Positions 35,887 through 48,334 of a stretch of 64,000 nt of DNA are shown one piece after another (the first letter of the stretch is position 1; each line of letters starts with the position of its first letter). Under the pieces are notes generated by a model that did no database searches, was not told where the DNA came from, and saw only the letters and a list, made by a program, of their open reading frames with translations. The DNA is taken from assembly GCA_029532415.1 (NCBI GenBank), contig JAQOTA010000052.1, forward strand, positions 1,116,001 through 1,180,000, in the 5' to 3' direction. The position numbers and the translations under genes were made by a program. The stretch is from Marasmius tenuissimus (Eukaryota; Basidiomycota; Agaricomycetes; Agaricales; Marasmiaceae).

Positions 35887-38318
35887 CAATCGCATTCTCA
35901 ACAACGCATCTTGTATTCTCACCACATCGCTGTCTTTCATTCTCGTGTCCAAAAGTTACGGTCCCTCAAAATGTAATATCATACACGTCGGCAAAACGGC
36001 ACCAACTCGCACCAGTTTTCATTGTTTCTGCAAGTTCAATCATCCATGCATTACACTTTCCCTTGCAATTGTTTCATTTTCCGGCCTCTCGCAAAGCTTG
36101 CAATCCGCATTTTCCCTCACTTTCCCGACCACACCCATTACATACTCTTCTGACAAGGGCATCCTATAAACAGCGGACATTCTTCTAGAGTACCGGCTGT
36201 AATTCCCGTGCGGTTCTTACTGCCTGGTTTTCAGGACAATCCACGTCCTCCCACCGCCCTCGCCCCAACGTCGACAAGGATCTTCCCCACCCTTCCACAT
36301 CGATACATTCACTCTATCTCGTCAACTTCTTGTTACTCTATGCATTCACTCCTCATAGTACCTCTTCCAGTCGTTTCTCGACTACCCAATACTACCTCCA
36401 ACGCCTGATGGGCGTTCCAGTCCTCTACCCGTGGCCACTTAACTGCGGCTATCGTGTTCGTTCTTAAAAAGTTACATTATTCTTCATTATATGTTAACTT
36501 CCCTCCGCGACTACTGGTACAATTTTCACACCGGGACTCTCACTCTCTCTGGTCGGACAGTCCAACGCAATTACCACATCCACGCATCGACCATCCAGCA
36601 CTTACATTACAGTCTTTCATTTCACCCGTACATATTGCCACCCTTTATTGTTATTTACCCTCACCTCCCATATTCCCATCACCCCGCACATACCTGTCGA
36701 CAACAAAGCTCGTTTTATCACCATTCGGCCTGTCTTGGCTCACGCTTAGTCTGCGCTGCTTTCAAGTGCTCACGTCTGCTGACTCTCTTGTTCCGAGGAC
36801 TCAGGCCCACCTTGATGCGCTGCCGGTCCTTGTGCCTCCTGTCTTTCGTGCGTATTTCTCAGGATGACCAGTAATGACCTTGCGGATGCAACTTGATATC
36901 TGCTGTTGGACGCCACTGTTGTCTAGAAGATTGATTCACGGCAGTCTACCCGACGGAACATCCGCAACGCCTGCAATCTGGCCACAATTAGAAGGTCGAG
37001 GCTATGTCGTTACTCATGTAGTCGGAATTGGCATCCAGAATTTTACAAAACGTCCGATAAGCGGGTCACAAGCTTCTGGCTATTTGTCGTGGAGGAATGA
37101 ATCTGAATGAATCCCCTCGGAAGGTACATGACTCATGTTCAGATGTTCGGTCGCCAGAGGACTTGTTTTTGCTCTCCCCACATCCTTGCCGTTCTGGGCG
37201 ATAAACTGCGACACATCGTACATACTCAGGGCCATCGAAATGGAGGGGGGTCAGAGAGTTCTTGCCTTAATTTCCAGATGGCTTCATACGCTGCGATGTT
37301 GGCGTACCGCTGCCGCGGTCAAAGTATTGCTGCTTTATCACGGGCATAATATTGAAGGACCCAATCTTTCACCGTTGGTGCCAGAACGGTCCCGCACATG
37401 TTCCGACGAACAAGGCTTTCAGTCTAGGGTCGTAAGAGGCGGATGGTGGCATGCGCACAGGATTGTGGGGGTTTCGGGATTCCTCGTGTCTACGACTTAC
37501 AGTACCGCTGCACGCTGCACGATACTTTACTACTTATGTCTTTCCTGTTCGCTTTGCTTCCCTTCGGTCGTTGCGGACGTGAAAAATGATGATGCTAATT
37601 TTGCCTCACAGAGGCCAATCAATCTCGAGCGCGACCGCGAGCGTTGGGATCGTGGCATCGGCTGGATTCCAAGTAGGAGACGGTTCTGATGGAAGTTCGA
37701 GAAGAACTTTACCCTCGTCCTTTCATGTTGATCAAAGTTCGGGTTCAAACAGAGAATTAAACGCCCGCGTTGTATACTCAACATTTAACCATAGATCAGG
37801 AGAACAAGAACTCCTCCCGGTCGTCCTGGACGACAAATGGACATGAAACACAATAAGGATGTCCGCGACGTTAGGAGGTCGAGTTGAACGACTCCTGCAT
37901 TTCATTGTGTTCATCAAGGACCTTGAGCGCTCGTCGGGGAAATTAGCTTTCATGAGGAGTCTTTATGGATTGTTAGCCCTGCCCTTGGGGGCAATATCAT
38001 AGTGGTGTCGGCGGCGTATCATACAATACAAGGGGTACGGCATGAATCCCAGAAGCATCTTCTGAATGCATACACTGACATCCTGTAACAAACCGCGGGT
38101 TCACATCGGTCGGATTGGGTCGGACGGGTGGGGTATAAAGCAGAATAGAATACAAGTATGTAGAATACAACAGATTTGAAGCGGAACAGCGCACACTAGT
38201 ATATCCGGGCAAACACCCGCTATGAACTTCTAGCGTACCCACTACCCCTCGTCGGTAGGATCGTTGATTACTTCTCCTAACGCCTACAGAGATCCACACA
38301 TCCCACATGTCCAGTAGT
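35887..38318. other. Gene-poor interval, 2.4 kb
   Basis: The first 1 kb is pyrimidine-rich on the plus strand and may be a long 3' UTR of the cyclin gene. A 184-codon open frame at 37135-37689 has no family features. The last 300 bases are the 3' flank of the oxidoreductase gene. No RNA gene seen. Confidence 0.5.
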
Positions 38319-40261
38319 TCATTCGAGGACCCATTTATCACCGTCCTGTTTGATACCCACCGGTCGCTTCTCGTCCAAGCTGATACGACCAGCGTGGAGA
38401 ATGGCAGTCGTGAGTACAGTGTTTGCAATAGTGGGGAGACCGTGTGCATCAAAATCGATGGCCTTGGCTTCTCCTGCATTGACACTCCGTGCTGCGTCGA
38501 TGAATTTTTCTATCGAGACGTAGCCGTACCCACGCTGGCCATCGAAGTGCCCGGTTTCAGATGGCGAGTATTTCATGCTGAATAGGAGAAATGGTCAATG
38601 TCACTGCCCTGACCGCTTATCTGCGATTTCAAGGGACTCACTAGAACGGGTTGAACCAGCTCTTTCCAGCCTCGTCATTTGTAACGTCGTAGCCACGGTG
38701 GGCCTGGTCGACGGTAATATCACCCTGGACCCAGGATAACAGGGCGGTGAGAGGGGTGTTTAAAAGGCTTGCATCAATGACTTGTCGGTCTCACCTTCTC
38801 AGCCATATAATACCAATGCTGCCCAGTGTGAATACCAGCCTTGAGCGGCGCCGTCCAACTGGCGGTGAACACCGCAGTCCCCCTGTACTTGTTACTCGAG
38901 GTCGAGACCCAATCAACCAGGAGGGTGATCGTGTCTTCAGCTTCTGGTACACAGTTGTAGGGCTCGCTGGTGGCAATTCCGGCAGCTGCACTGGCGACAA
39001 CACGGGTCGGAACAGCTTTTCCTTGAAGGATCCAGCAGCAAATGTCGACGTGATGCGAGTTCAGATAGTAGCTAGAGAAGACGAGTGTTGAGGACTTTTG
39101 GATCACGGGTTCGGGTGGTAGGTCGCGCTCACCTGATATCGGATTCCTTTCCAGCCCAGGCGCCAAACGTCTGCAACTGGTTTTTCGGTTGACTCATCCA
39201 CGCGTTGAAGAAGTTGAACTCTCCCAAAGTCGCGGCTTTGGCACGGGCGTCGCTGTAGACTGGGTCGAATCTGTCGCGTGGAAGTGTGAGTTCCCTGATG
39301 CGGATACGCCCGAGGGAGATCCGACCTCTTGTGGTGCTCGACGAAGCACACGACATTGTTCTTCTTTGCAGCCTCAATGAGAGCATTGTGGTCAGAAAGC
39401 AGCTTCACCGCGGGCTTTGTGACCAGAACGTGAATGCCACGCTCGATGGCGTAGATCGAGATATCGTAGTGAGTGGCTGGAAAGGTCTCGATAAGTATGC
39501 AGCAAACACAAACAGCTCCGTGAACCTACGATCTGGAGTGAAGACGATGATGGCGTCTCCGGGCGATAACTTGTCGATCGCCTCCTTATCTATGAATACC
39601 ATTATCAGGAACAGTCACCTAGCCGAACAAGGAAGAGCCTTACAGGCCTCAGGATCGACTTTACCATCCTTCGGGAACTCTTCAAATCTGAGAGGAATTC
39701 CCTTAGTATTGAGTATACTGACTAGGTAGTGGAATGGGAAACGCACGAAGTGTCCATGTCCTTGTAGACTTGGCCGATGTTTTTGTCGAGGTGTTCACGG
39801 ATAGCGGGGAATTTTCCGCCATTGACACCTACCATCCCAAGATGGCCAATCTGTAAGAATACGTTAGGGGGACACGCCAAACAGCCGAAACAATAAATCG
39901 AACCTTCCCAAGTCGCCTGAGGTCGAATAGCGTAAGACCAACGACCTATGTACCGTCAATCTGAGGGGGGCAATACTCCGAGAAAAGGACGTCCGAACTT
40001 ACACCGATCTATTCATCTTGTTAGCACCACAAACACAAAGCAAGAACCTATCAAGACGAACCTTCTTGTCTGACTTCGAGGCTCCGGCTCCTGTCCATCC
40101 CGTAGTGTACTCTCCCTGTAACCCGACTGAGTTTGTGGTTTCAATACAACTCTCGCAGGGAGACTCACAGTGCCGCCTGTCGATGCGAATCAGTCAAGTT
40201 GCGACAGGATTTGGAAGAATCACTCACACATCAGCACGTTCAGCTTCGATTGGCTTGCCAT
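38319..40261 (-). CDS. GFO/IDH/MocA-family oxidoreductase, 13 exons
   Basis: Exons: 40261-40228, 40176-40169, 40115-40062, 40008-40003, 39945-39904, 39850-39747, 39687-39644, 39589-39530, 39476-39326, 39270-39133, 39071-38795, 38724-38642, 38577-38319 (419 aa). N-terminal NAD(P) Rossmann fold: [48 protein letters not shown] and VLVTKPAVK with the family lysine (TKP). The C-terminal domain carries [23 protein letters not shown] and [20 protein letters not shown]. The family oxidises sugars or sugar-like alcohols with NAD(P); the substrate is not clear. Exons 2 and 4 are 8 and 6 nt, yet both are needed for the conserved CGTG and IGVVG sequence. No membrane or signal segment. Confidence 0.88.
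40003..40008 (-). other. 6-nt microexon
   Basis: ATCGGT (codes Ile-Gly) between introns 40009-40061 (branch GTGCTAACA, end AATAG) and 39946-40002 (GTAAGT start, CATAG end). Skipping it keeps the frame but removes the Ile-Gly of the conserved IGVVG. Confidence 0.8.
40169..40176 (-). other. 8-nt microexon
   Basis: GCGGCACT between introns 40177-40227 (GTGAGT..CGACAG) and 40116-40168 (GTGAGT..TTACAG). It completes the Cys codon and adds Gly-Thr of the cofactor loop CGTGEY; skipping it would shift the frame. Confidence 0.8.
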
Positions 40262-41074
40262 TTTGGTCCACCAGTGTAGGAAGGGGAAAGATAGGCATTA
40301 TTCGTCCAAGCTCAGCGACTTTATACTTGAAACGGAGGAGCGGGCGCCCGGAACTGAACGGACCGAAGGCACAGCGGGCCGTTAGACCGACATGGTGTGC
40401 CCAAGAGCAATCTCGTGGTGGTTCTTGAACTTCTAGGAGTGTACGTTGTAGTCGGCGGCCAAGACGGCCGCCCGTATAGCAACAGAAAGAAAGAAATCTA
40501 ATACGCTGGTCCTGGCTGGACGGGAGAGGACGGGCAGGGGCGGGCCATGGTTCCGATGACACGTGGACGCCAAGTCACGAGCGAGCGAGCACACCCATGG
40601 ACCCACAATGTGGATTAAGCTCCCAGGGCCTGGACCAGAAGCTATGGTGTCACTGATCCCTGCATAAAACGTTCCTCCGATTATGAAAGGCTTCTTGACG
40701 AGTCTGGTGGACGGATGTTACTATAAGGCTGATCGGGGGCTGGGAGTGCAGAACCATGGCCATTGGCTTTGAGTCTGTCTGGAGAGAACTTGAAGAATCA
40801 TTCAGCGAGGTCCAGCCCAAATTATACCTCACTAGAATCAGGAACATAAGTAGTGAAACATAGCAACTTGGAGGTATGTGGCAGTGGAGGTGGAGGTGGA
40901 CAAACGCGAACGCGACCCTACGCGAGCATGAGGCTTGCCGCATGGAGGCACGTGTTTTGCGTCACCTTTCGCACGGCACTCACCGCTCTCCCACTGAATT
41001 GTTTTTCTGCTCCAACACTATCATCCCTGTTACGACAAGTTACGACCTTACTTTTCTCTTTCTTCTCCTTCGTT
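40262..41074. other. Divergent intergenic region
   Basis: Between the oxidoreductase (-) and the S/P-rich gene (+). It contains GC-rich boxes (around 40519-40545) and two CACGTG palindromes at 40560-40565 and 40949-40954, the latter about 120 bp before the start codon at 41075. No gene seen. Confidence 0.5.
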
Positions 41075-43570
41075 ATGTCTCCCAGCTCACCAGAACCTCC
41101 CTTCATGCCCAGAGCAGAGTTCATTCGCGAAAACAAATCGACTCCCAGCTCTTTCGCGTTACTCACTTTCTCTGGTCCAAACTGTATCCGACTTTACTCC
41201 TTCACCTCTGAAGTAATTGCCACTTTACGTCGATTTCTCGAACAGCGCGCTGTGATACAGGGCACTCGCGAGGACGCCGCCAACAACCTATACGAATTTG
41301 CGCTTGATGGAAAGCCTTGGTCAAATCCGAAAAGCCTGGCCACGGAGAGGTTCGTTGTCGACCTGCTAGCTGTCCTATATCGTTCTGGGTACAACTACTT
41401 GTCCACCATTGACTATGGTCGCGAGCCCGATGATCGTTTGGCAATTACACTCTCATGTCCAGTTACATCTTTTGATGCGCCCCGTCCGCATTCTCCGACA
41501 CCTCAAGGTTCAGGAAGCACCTTTTCAGAGAAGCAGAGGCAATTTCGGGCTCCTTTTGCTCTTTCTTTCTCCTCTTCCACCACTCTTCGTGTCATACAGC
41601 CGCCGTTACACTCAACGCCTGCAATCCTTCAGGTAAATATCAATGCGTCATCATTATTTCTGTTTACTTTGACCTGAACTGATCAATGCTGTAGGCCGTG
41701 CGGAGCGCCTGGCCGCGGGGAGTAGAGTCTGAAAAGAAAGTTGGAGACAATTGCTTCGAGTTCAAGCTGAAAGGGTACAAATGTGCGAGATTTTCTGTTC
41801 TTTGTGTCGTTGCCTGCTAATATCGGTGGCACTTGCAGGGTTCCAAGAAGATACTTTTGCGGCAGACTCCCTTCGACATATCCTAGCACTTCTTTCATCA
41901 TTAGACACACATTCTTTCACTCTCCAAGCCTCGATGTCATTATCTAACAGGTCCCGCGTCAAGGACTTATGGATCTTCACGGGTCCACCCTCATCCGATG
42001 ACGCGCTATCCTCCTCCTCTCCTTCGTTGTTCAGCTCATCCCAAACCGCACTCAAACGCTCTGCCCCCACTCCTGAACCAGTACCTCTCAACTCGCACAA
42101 GAGGATGGCTACGGAGCCCGCTCCTCTTCACGATACCATTCCCACGACACCAGTCCGTGTTCATCATCGTGCCGTCACTGACGATGCAAAAGGTGGCGGG
42201 CATTCTTCGCGGAATGGCACACCGCCACCTCATAGTCCTGCGTCCTCAACGGGGAATGTTCTGCGAAAGCCTGCTCCAAGAGCACAAGTTCCCGTCTCAG
42301 TATACGATGGTGACGTCCCAGACTCAACAGAGTATCGCGCGGTGCTTCCGAGTGTTATCTCTGAGGGGATTCCGAATATGACTGGCGTCGGCGCGACTCC
42401 GGACGTGTTTTACTCAACGTCGCCGTTCGGGACGGACGAATCAAGGCCAACAGCCGCTCCCATTCAACCACAACTACAAGGGTCGCCTCTACACCAGTCT
42501 CCGGTTCAAACCTCTCCCTCTCGAGTCAATACGCCTCCCCAAACGCCTCCTCACGCTGCCGCTTCCGAGAGTTCGGCTTCCGCCGCCGAGCAGGAGCAGG
42601 AGCGTGATGGGCCATCGAGTCGTGACCCCGTCCCTAGTCTTAGCGGACCACTGCTTTCTCCTGGTGCGTTCAGAGATTCTGCGTTCTCTTCGAGCACAGA
42701 AATGAGCAAAGAAATCCCTATCAAATGGACCGGCGAGGATGCTGAGACCTTCGCTGCAGGTGATACTCGACTAAAGCCAACTGCCGACCGTCTGTCATCT
42801 GCTGGTCCTATGTTACCAGGTGGATGGCAGGCTACTCCGGTCGAAGAAGACAAACAGATGCCCCCGCAGTCACCTTCTGCCACAGACAACGGCGAACATA
42901 TGCCAGACTTGAAGCAGAACGTCAGGGTGGCCTCTCCTGAGATTACTGATCCAGATCAGGGCATACGACAGAGCGAGGCAGCGCTGATGGGCGTAATTCC
43001 CAACGAGGCGCCGCCGCCCGTACCTCCCTTGAATACCGAGGTTGCGAAACCACGCGAAGAAAGTACAGCCTCTGGATCAGGGCAAGGTTGGGTGTTGGTC
43101 AATGTTGAAGGAAAGCATTCGGCCACCGGCGCTGCAACGGATTCGTCGGAGCCTCAGCACGGGAACCAAGGTTCCGAGTCGTCTGCGTCAACAAATCCCA
43201 GCCCCCAGCAAACCACTAAGCCTACGTCGGAAAACGCGTCCATGTCTCCGGCTGCAAAGGCGATTGTGATCATAGATGCTGTGGACGCGAAGTCAAAGCC
43301 AAAGAAGGACCCTCCCAGTACGTCTCGCGTGCGACGGTTCTTTTCACTGAGCCGAAAGGATTCGGTAAGTTTGCCTGTGTTCCTCGGCATCGAAAAGTGC
43401 TGATATAGATTGACTAGCCTAAGCTGGCGGACAAGCTAGCTCAAGAGCCGAATGCCTCCAACGCTAGCGGTCCAAGGACAAGGAGTCGCTCTGGTTTTGG
43501 ACAGCGGCTGCGGCGCATAGGGACTCCGGAGGCCACTAGGAACGAGGATAACAGACGTAGCTTTGACTGA
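41075..43570 (+). CDS. Uncharacterised Ser/Pro-rich protein with conserved N-terminal domain
   Basis: Exons 41075-41632, 41695-41782, 41839-43364, 43418-43570 (774 aa). Residues about 1-290 look globular: FALLTFSGPNCIRLYSF, NLYEFALDGKPW, RFVVDLLAVLYRSGYNYLST, and later SAWPRGVESEKK, CFEFKLKGYKWF and DSLRHILALLSSLDTHSF. I do not recognise the fold; it could be a lipid- or protein-binding module. The remaining 480 residues are disordered, with many SP/TP sites, a run AIVIIDAVDAK near the end and a basic C-terminus (RVRRFFSLSRKDS, RSGFGQRLRRIGTPE). Three canonical introns support the model. No membrane segment is seen. Confidence 0.7.
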
Positions 43571-44457
43571 TCCTCCATCTTCACACTCTAACATGACTAA
43601 ATGGACCAATGGTTTCTGAGTATGTGTACATATATATTCGCTTCGCCGGTTTATTGCGTTGGTGGTGGAGAATTTAGCTGTGTAGCGTCGGTATATCGCA
43701 AGGACTTGTATCTTACCTCACACCAACTACTTAGTGTCTGTTTATTTATTTACGCAGAGGGGAGAAGGACAGGGCCCAAAGGCCACGGTCGACGCTCGAA
43801 TTGCCCAGACTGCCCGATTCCGAAGTGCCGAATGTCGTCACGCTCACGTGCAGATGTCACACGTGGTCAAGATGAACAGAGTAAGGGTATTTTGAGGGCC
43901 GATGGAGGGGAAGATGAGCTGAATGAATGCCGTGTATTCGCCTCGAGGAACGAGTGTTGCTGAGAGCGAGAAACAAGAAAAAATAGTTAGGAAAAACAAT
44001 AAAATATTTAGATGAGAAAGCGAATCCGGTGCTTTGCTTATGTGTGATCAGACATCGCTGTTCACTCCCTGGATAAATCATGGAAAACAACAAAGAGCTC
44101 ATTCTCTTGCAAACAGGACTGGGAACGCGGCGAAGCTCATATGAACGGGTAAAACGAAGGAGAATCGGCAGCGATATTGGTGAGAAAAGAGGAAAAATAA
44201 AGGGATATCGGAATTGGGACATGGAAGAAGAGGGACGCTGAGCTCGGAGGATCCCACCGCTGGGTGACCCAGCCACCTGTCTGCATCACACCCCGTCCTC
44301 TTGCTTTCCCGTCACTTAGCCGGCCTTTTCCACCCAGTTCTCCTCTCTTCTCCCCTCATCCAGTTCCCTTCCCCGGCACTCCCCAGCCCTCCCTTCGCTC
44401 TTTCCCTTCATCTCCCCCCTCGTTCTCCTCCATTTCGCCTCATTTATTCCCTATACG
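43571..44457. other. Intergenic region upstream of ITC1
   Basis: 3' flank of the S/P-rich gene, then the ITC1 promoter. Two CACGTG palindromes lie close together at 43845-43850 and 43860-43865. No gene seen. Confidence 0.5.
44281..44457 (+). promoter_or_regulatory. Pyrimidine-rich leader of ITC1
   Basis: Nearly continuous C/T sequence directly before the ATG at 44458. CT-rich tracts around the transcription start are common in highly active fungal promoters; a role here is inferred. Confidence 0.45.
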
Positions 44458-47400
44458 ATGCCTCTTTGTCGCAGAAAAAGAGTGGTTCTTATTGAACCCT
44501 CAGAATCGCTTCTTCTCATCGCGAAGAACAATCCCAACAAGCAGGTCTTTCTTCTCGAACAAACAGGTGAAATATTCGAAACATACGAGTGCGTTTACAT
44601 CCTGGTTACCGTTCTTCGAAGTTTCTAACATGCATAATCCGATTCCATCTGTGTTCATATAGAGCCTATGCTGCCCGTATGTCTTTCTACCGGCTGAAGC
44701 AATTCCAATGTGAAGTTACCGGCAAGAGTGGTCTCGATTACTTCCAAGCAGTCGAGAGTGAACGCCAGGAAGCCCGGACATTACACGCTCGCTTTTCAGA
44801 ACCCCTGAAACCCGCCATTCTCAAAGCTGTTCAATGGCGTACGTTTGCCTACCAACCAACCCCGTATACGAAGCTCACGGTTGTCGTTACCCTCTAGAGG
44901 TCATGAGTAGGCTGGACCATTTGGTGGAGGCAGTTTATGAACGGTTTAAAGACCGATATTTCGTTGGCGAGAGTAAGTAGCTTTCACTACGGCCATTCAA
45001 CGTCTCGACTCACAGTTCCTCCTCTTTTTCGTCTTACAGAGGTTCTCGTCGATCTCACAGGTACCAAGTGAGTGCGCCACGAAGATTTCCAACCTCCTCA
45101 AGTCACTCACATTCCTTTAGCTTGGTCCGATATGTGGGCTCGGTCCACAGAGTATACCCACCAAAGTACAACGCAGACCCGACATCCAGAGATGCGTATG
45201 CCGAGGAATGCACCGCTGCAGAAACATCTGGAGCGGCTTTCGAGCAAATTATACCCCATCCAATCGGTGGCGACCTCAAAACTCCAGTGAAGGAGGTCAA
45301 TGCGCAAGACGACCCCAATCTATATTACTACTGGGTACACATATTAGAACCTGAGAAGGAGAAGGGAGAAAAGAGTGGCAAGGGTGGCAAGCAGTCTGAC
45401 GAGTCGGCGACGAGCAAAGTCATTGGGAGTCTTATGGAGGTCCAGTGTGCAAGGATGAGGTGCGTTCAACGCGTCTGTAGTGGTGTTTCGTCATTGCTGA
45501 TGTTTATATTGCAGCCGGGATCGACTATCGTTTTCCAAATCCATCCTTCGGCGGTTCATACGCGACTGTGTAGACCGTGAAGCAGCTGTGGCTTCCCCAT
45601 GGACAGTGAAGTCCGAAATTGCGAAACGATATGGTGTGGAGTCTGTCATGCCAGAGGAGACACGGATAGGCGTAGAATCGATGAAAAAGGGGGAGACGGA
45701 CAAACGAAAAAAGGCTTGGGAAGACAAGGATGGCCCACCCTCGAAGAAGCATAAGAAGGGGAGTGCACAAGAAGAGAAAGGTGTGTTTGACGTGTTGCTT
45801 GATCTTCCACAGTTCGTCTCAACGATCTCGTCTACAACCTAGCGCGAGCGGCAGCATTGGCAGCGGAGAAACGAGAACGCGAAGAAAGAGAGAAGAAAGA
45901 GGAGGCGGAGAGGCTTGCGGCAGAGAAAAAGAAAAAGAAGCCAGTCCGATACCCAACAGAAGACTTGGATGTACGACTCACGGATAAAGACAAGAAAGCT
46001 GGAATGAAAGTCAAGCGGCCCGTTCCCAGTCGAGTGGCTCTACCTTTTCAAGACAACTTCGGAACATTCGAACTCTTCCTTTACGCATGGAACTTCCTGG
46101 TGGTCTACGGGTGAGTTGCGTAACTTATGCAGTGAGGTCCATTTCTGATTCAATGGCCCCGATCAGTCAACCTCTGCATCTTTCGACTTTCACGCTTGAT
46201 GAGTTCGAACATGCCATACGGCATAGTATTGCGGACCTTCCCTGCCCGCTACTGGCTGAAGTCCATTCCACACTGATATACAACCTGCGGACAGTCCCGT
46301 TCCAGAGGCATAGTGCCGTCCTCTCCTTACTACAGTACAAAGAGTCGCTGCCTCCGGATTCAGACGACAGACTTCTAGGAGTCACCCTCGACCAACTCAC
46401 TGCCTCGATGTCCGATATTGGCAACAACTGGGAGCGAGTTCCACTCCGCCATTCAGAGTGTCGTGATGGCTGGGAAGAGGCTCTCATAGGGTGTCTCAAG
46501 GATGTGCGTACCGTTTGCACTCAAGTTGTCGTTACCTTCTCTAACGCGATCCTTTTGACCTTCCAGCACGCAACTCTGGAGAACTTCCCTCGCCTCAGGG
46601 AAATTCTAACTCGACTTCTATTTTCTACCGATTCGCCCAACGATCGGCTGTCGCCTTCCTCTACGACAAGTGCATTGACTGAGTCTCCCGGGCCCAACTC
46701 GACTATCTCTCAGCGATATCATACTCTCAACTCTCAAGACCGTGTAGCCATCCTGTCTTTCATGTGCAATCTGGCCGTGTCAAGCAAGGCCATTCACGCG
46801 CATATGGAGTCTTGTGAGGAGCAATTGACAGCCTTGAGAAAAGAGAAGATAGAAGTGAACAGACAAAAGAAGCAGTAGTGAGTTTTGTGTTCGTGTTCCC
46901 GACAATGACCTTGCTTAAAATCTAAACTTGCAAAAGCAACGAGGAGATGAACACTCTTCTACAAGAGACCAAAGAAGAACCCACGCCACCGGAGGATGAG
47001 GACGTTGTCATGCAGGACTCTGGCGACGTTTCGGACGCGGCCGGTTCAGAGAGTGGTTCTGATATCTCGGCCAATGGGAAAGGCAAGAAGGGGACGGCAC
47101 GGCAGAAGGATCTCCGACAAAAGGCTCAACTGCAGCAGGCTCATGCCAAACAACGCGAAGCTGCGAGGGCTAAACAGGCGTCAGTCAAGCAAGCTCTGGC
47201 TGAGCATCGACGGCTGGATGAGGAAGTGAACAAGCTGGAAAGGAGACTGGAGGGCATTGAACGGGAGTTCAGGAAGCTGCTGGGTGGTGTGCGGGTCAAG
47301 CCAATGGGGAAAGATCGTTTCCATAATCGGATTTGGTGGTTTGATGGATTAGGTGCTGCATCGTTGGTCGGGAGTGGTGGCGTAGCGCAATATGGCACAG

Positions 47401-47895
47401 GCAGAATATTCATCCAAGGGCCTAGCGAGTTCGACGAGGAAATATTGAATCGTCGGGATGATGACGTTGGTGGTCGGCGTTTAGAGGAAGAGGGGATCGA
47501 GGGACGACTTGCATCTGGCGATTGGGCTGTATACTCGGATATCGAAGAGGTAAGAACGCATATCATGTTCTCGATCAACAACTGTTCATAGCTGACATGG
47601 TCACACAGCTCGATGAGTACGTAGCATGGCTCAACCCCAAGGGCCATCGGGAGCTAGCACTCAAAGGTATGCTCAGCAAATGGTGGGTACACATCACAGC
47701 GGGGATGAGACGACGCATAGCGGTTAGTGGATCTCATTCTCGTTTGTTTCGTACTCGCTGAATGTTCCTCAGGATGTCACTGCTCATGCTAAGCTGCCAG
47801 AGGCACGCCGGAGTGCCCGGACGAAACCCAACCACGACGTCTCTCGCGAACCCTACATGATGTGGAGCAATCGCAGAGCAATCAACGCTTCATGA
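44458..47895 (+). CDS. ITC1: ISWI-complex subunit Itc1 (WAC-DDT protein)
   Basis: Twelve exons: 44458-44588, 44663-44838, 44898-44972, 45040-45067, 45121-45459, 45515-45780, 45843-46110, 46167-46503, 46567-46877, 46937-47549, 47609-47722, 47773-47895 (926 aa). WAC domain at the N-terminus (RKRVVLIEPSE, VFLLEQTGEIFETYE, FQCEVTGKSGLDYFQA). A Lys/Glu-rich coiled coil follows, then the DDT domain (about 430-490: FGTFELFLYAWNFL, LDEFEHAIRH). WHIM-type segments come after it: ILSFMCNLAVSS and RVKPMGKDRFHNRIWWFDG. The C-terminus reads REPYMMWSNRRA. Itc1 is the Acf1/WSTF-like partner of the ISW2 remodeller and spaces nucleosomes. No PHD finger or bromodomain is present, as usual in fungi. Confidence 0.9.
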
Positions 47896-48334
47896 TTCCG
47901 ATTCCAATATCTGCTCTCGTTTGCTGTCTTGATTTCTGTACCACCATTGCCGCCTAGTTAGATCTCCTCTTCGCGCATTCCAGCCCGTTATTAGCCCGAC
48001 TCACACAGATCTCACGTTTAATTTACTGCAACTGTCTCGACCTCAATGTACTTATCCACGGACATTCTGTACACTTGACATTGCGTCTTGGTTTCCAGTA
48101 GGCCTGCATGGTACCGCCTTATCAGCACTCCATGATGTATGGTGGCATGATGCCCCAGGATGCAGCATTGGCGAATTGAAATAAGGTACGCGACATCCGC
48201 TCGTTATTGAGTTGCGGATTCGCATGACGAAGAGTCCAGAAGCGACTGGTAAAGAGCGATAAGAAGGGTTGAGCAGTCGGACGTCATCTTTCCGACGAAG
48301 AAACCCTCTTGTTTCTCCTTACCTGCATCCCACA
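47896..48334. other. Intergenic region before the transporter gene
   Basis: Holds the ITC1 3' flank and the transporter promoter. A 23-codon Met-rich open frame lies at 48109-48180; see findings. No other signal. Confidence 0.5.

Noticed and set aside
37135..37689. 184-codon open frame
   Set aside because: No family features; looks like chance openness between genes.
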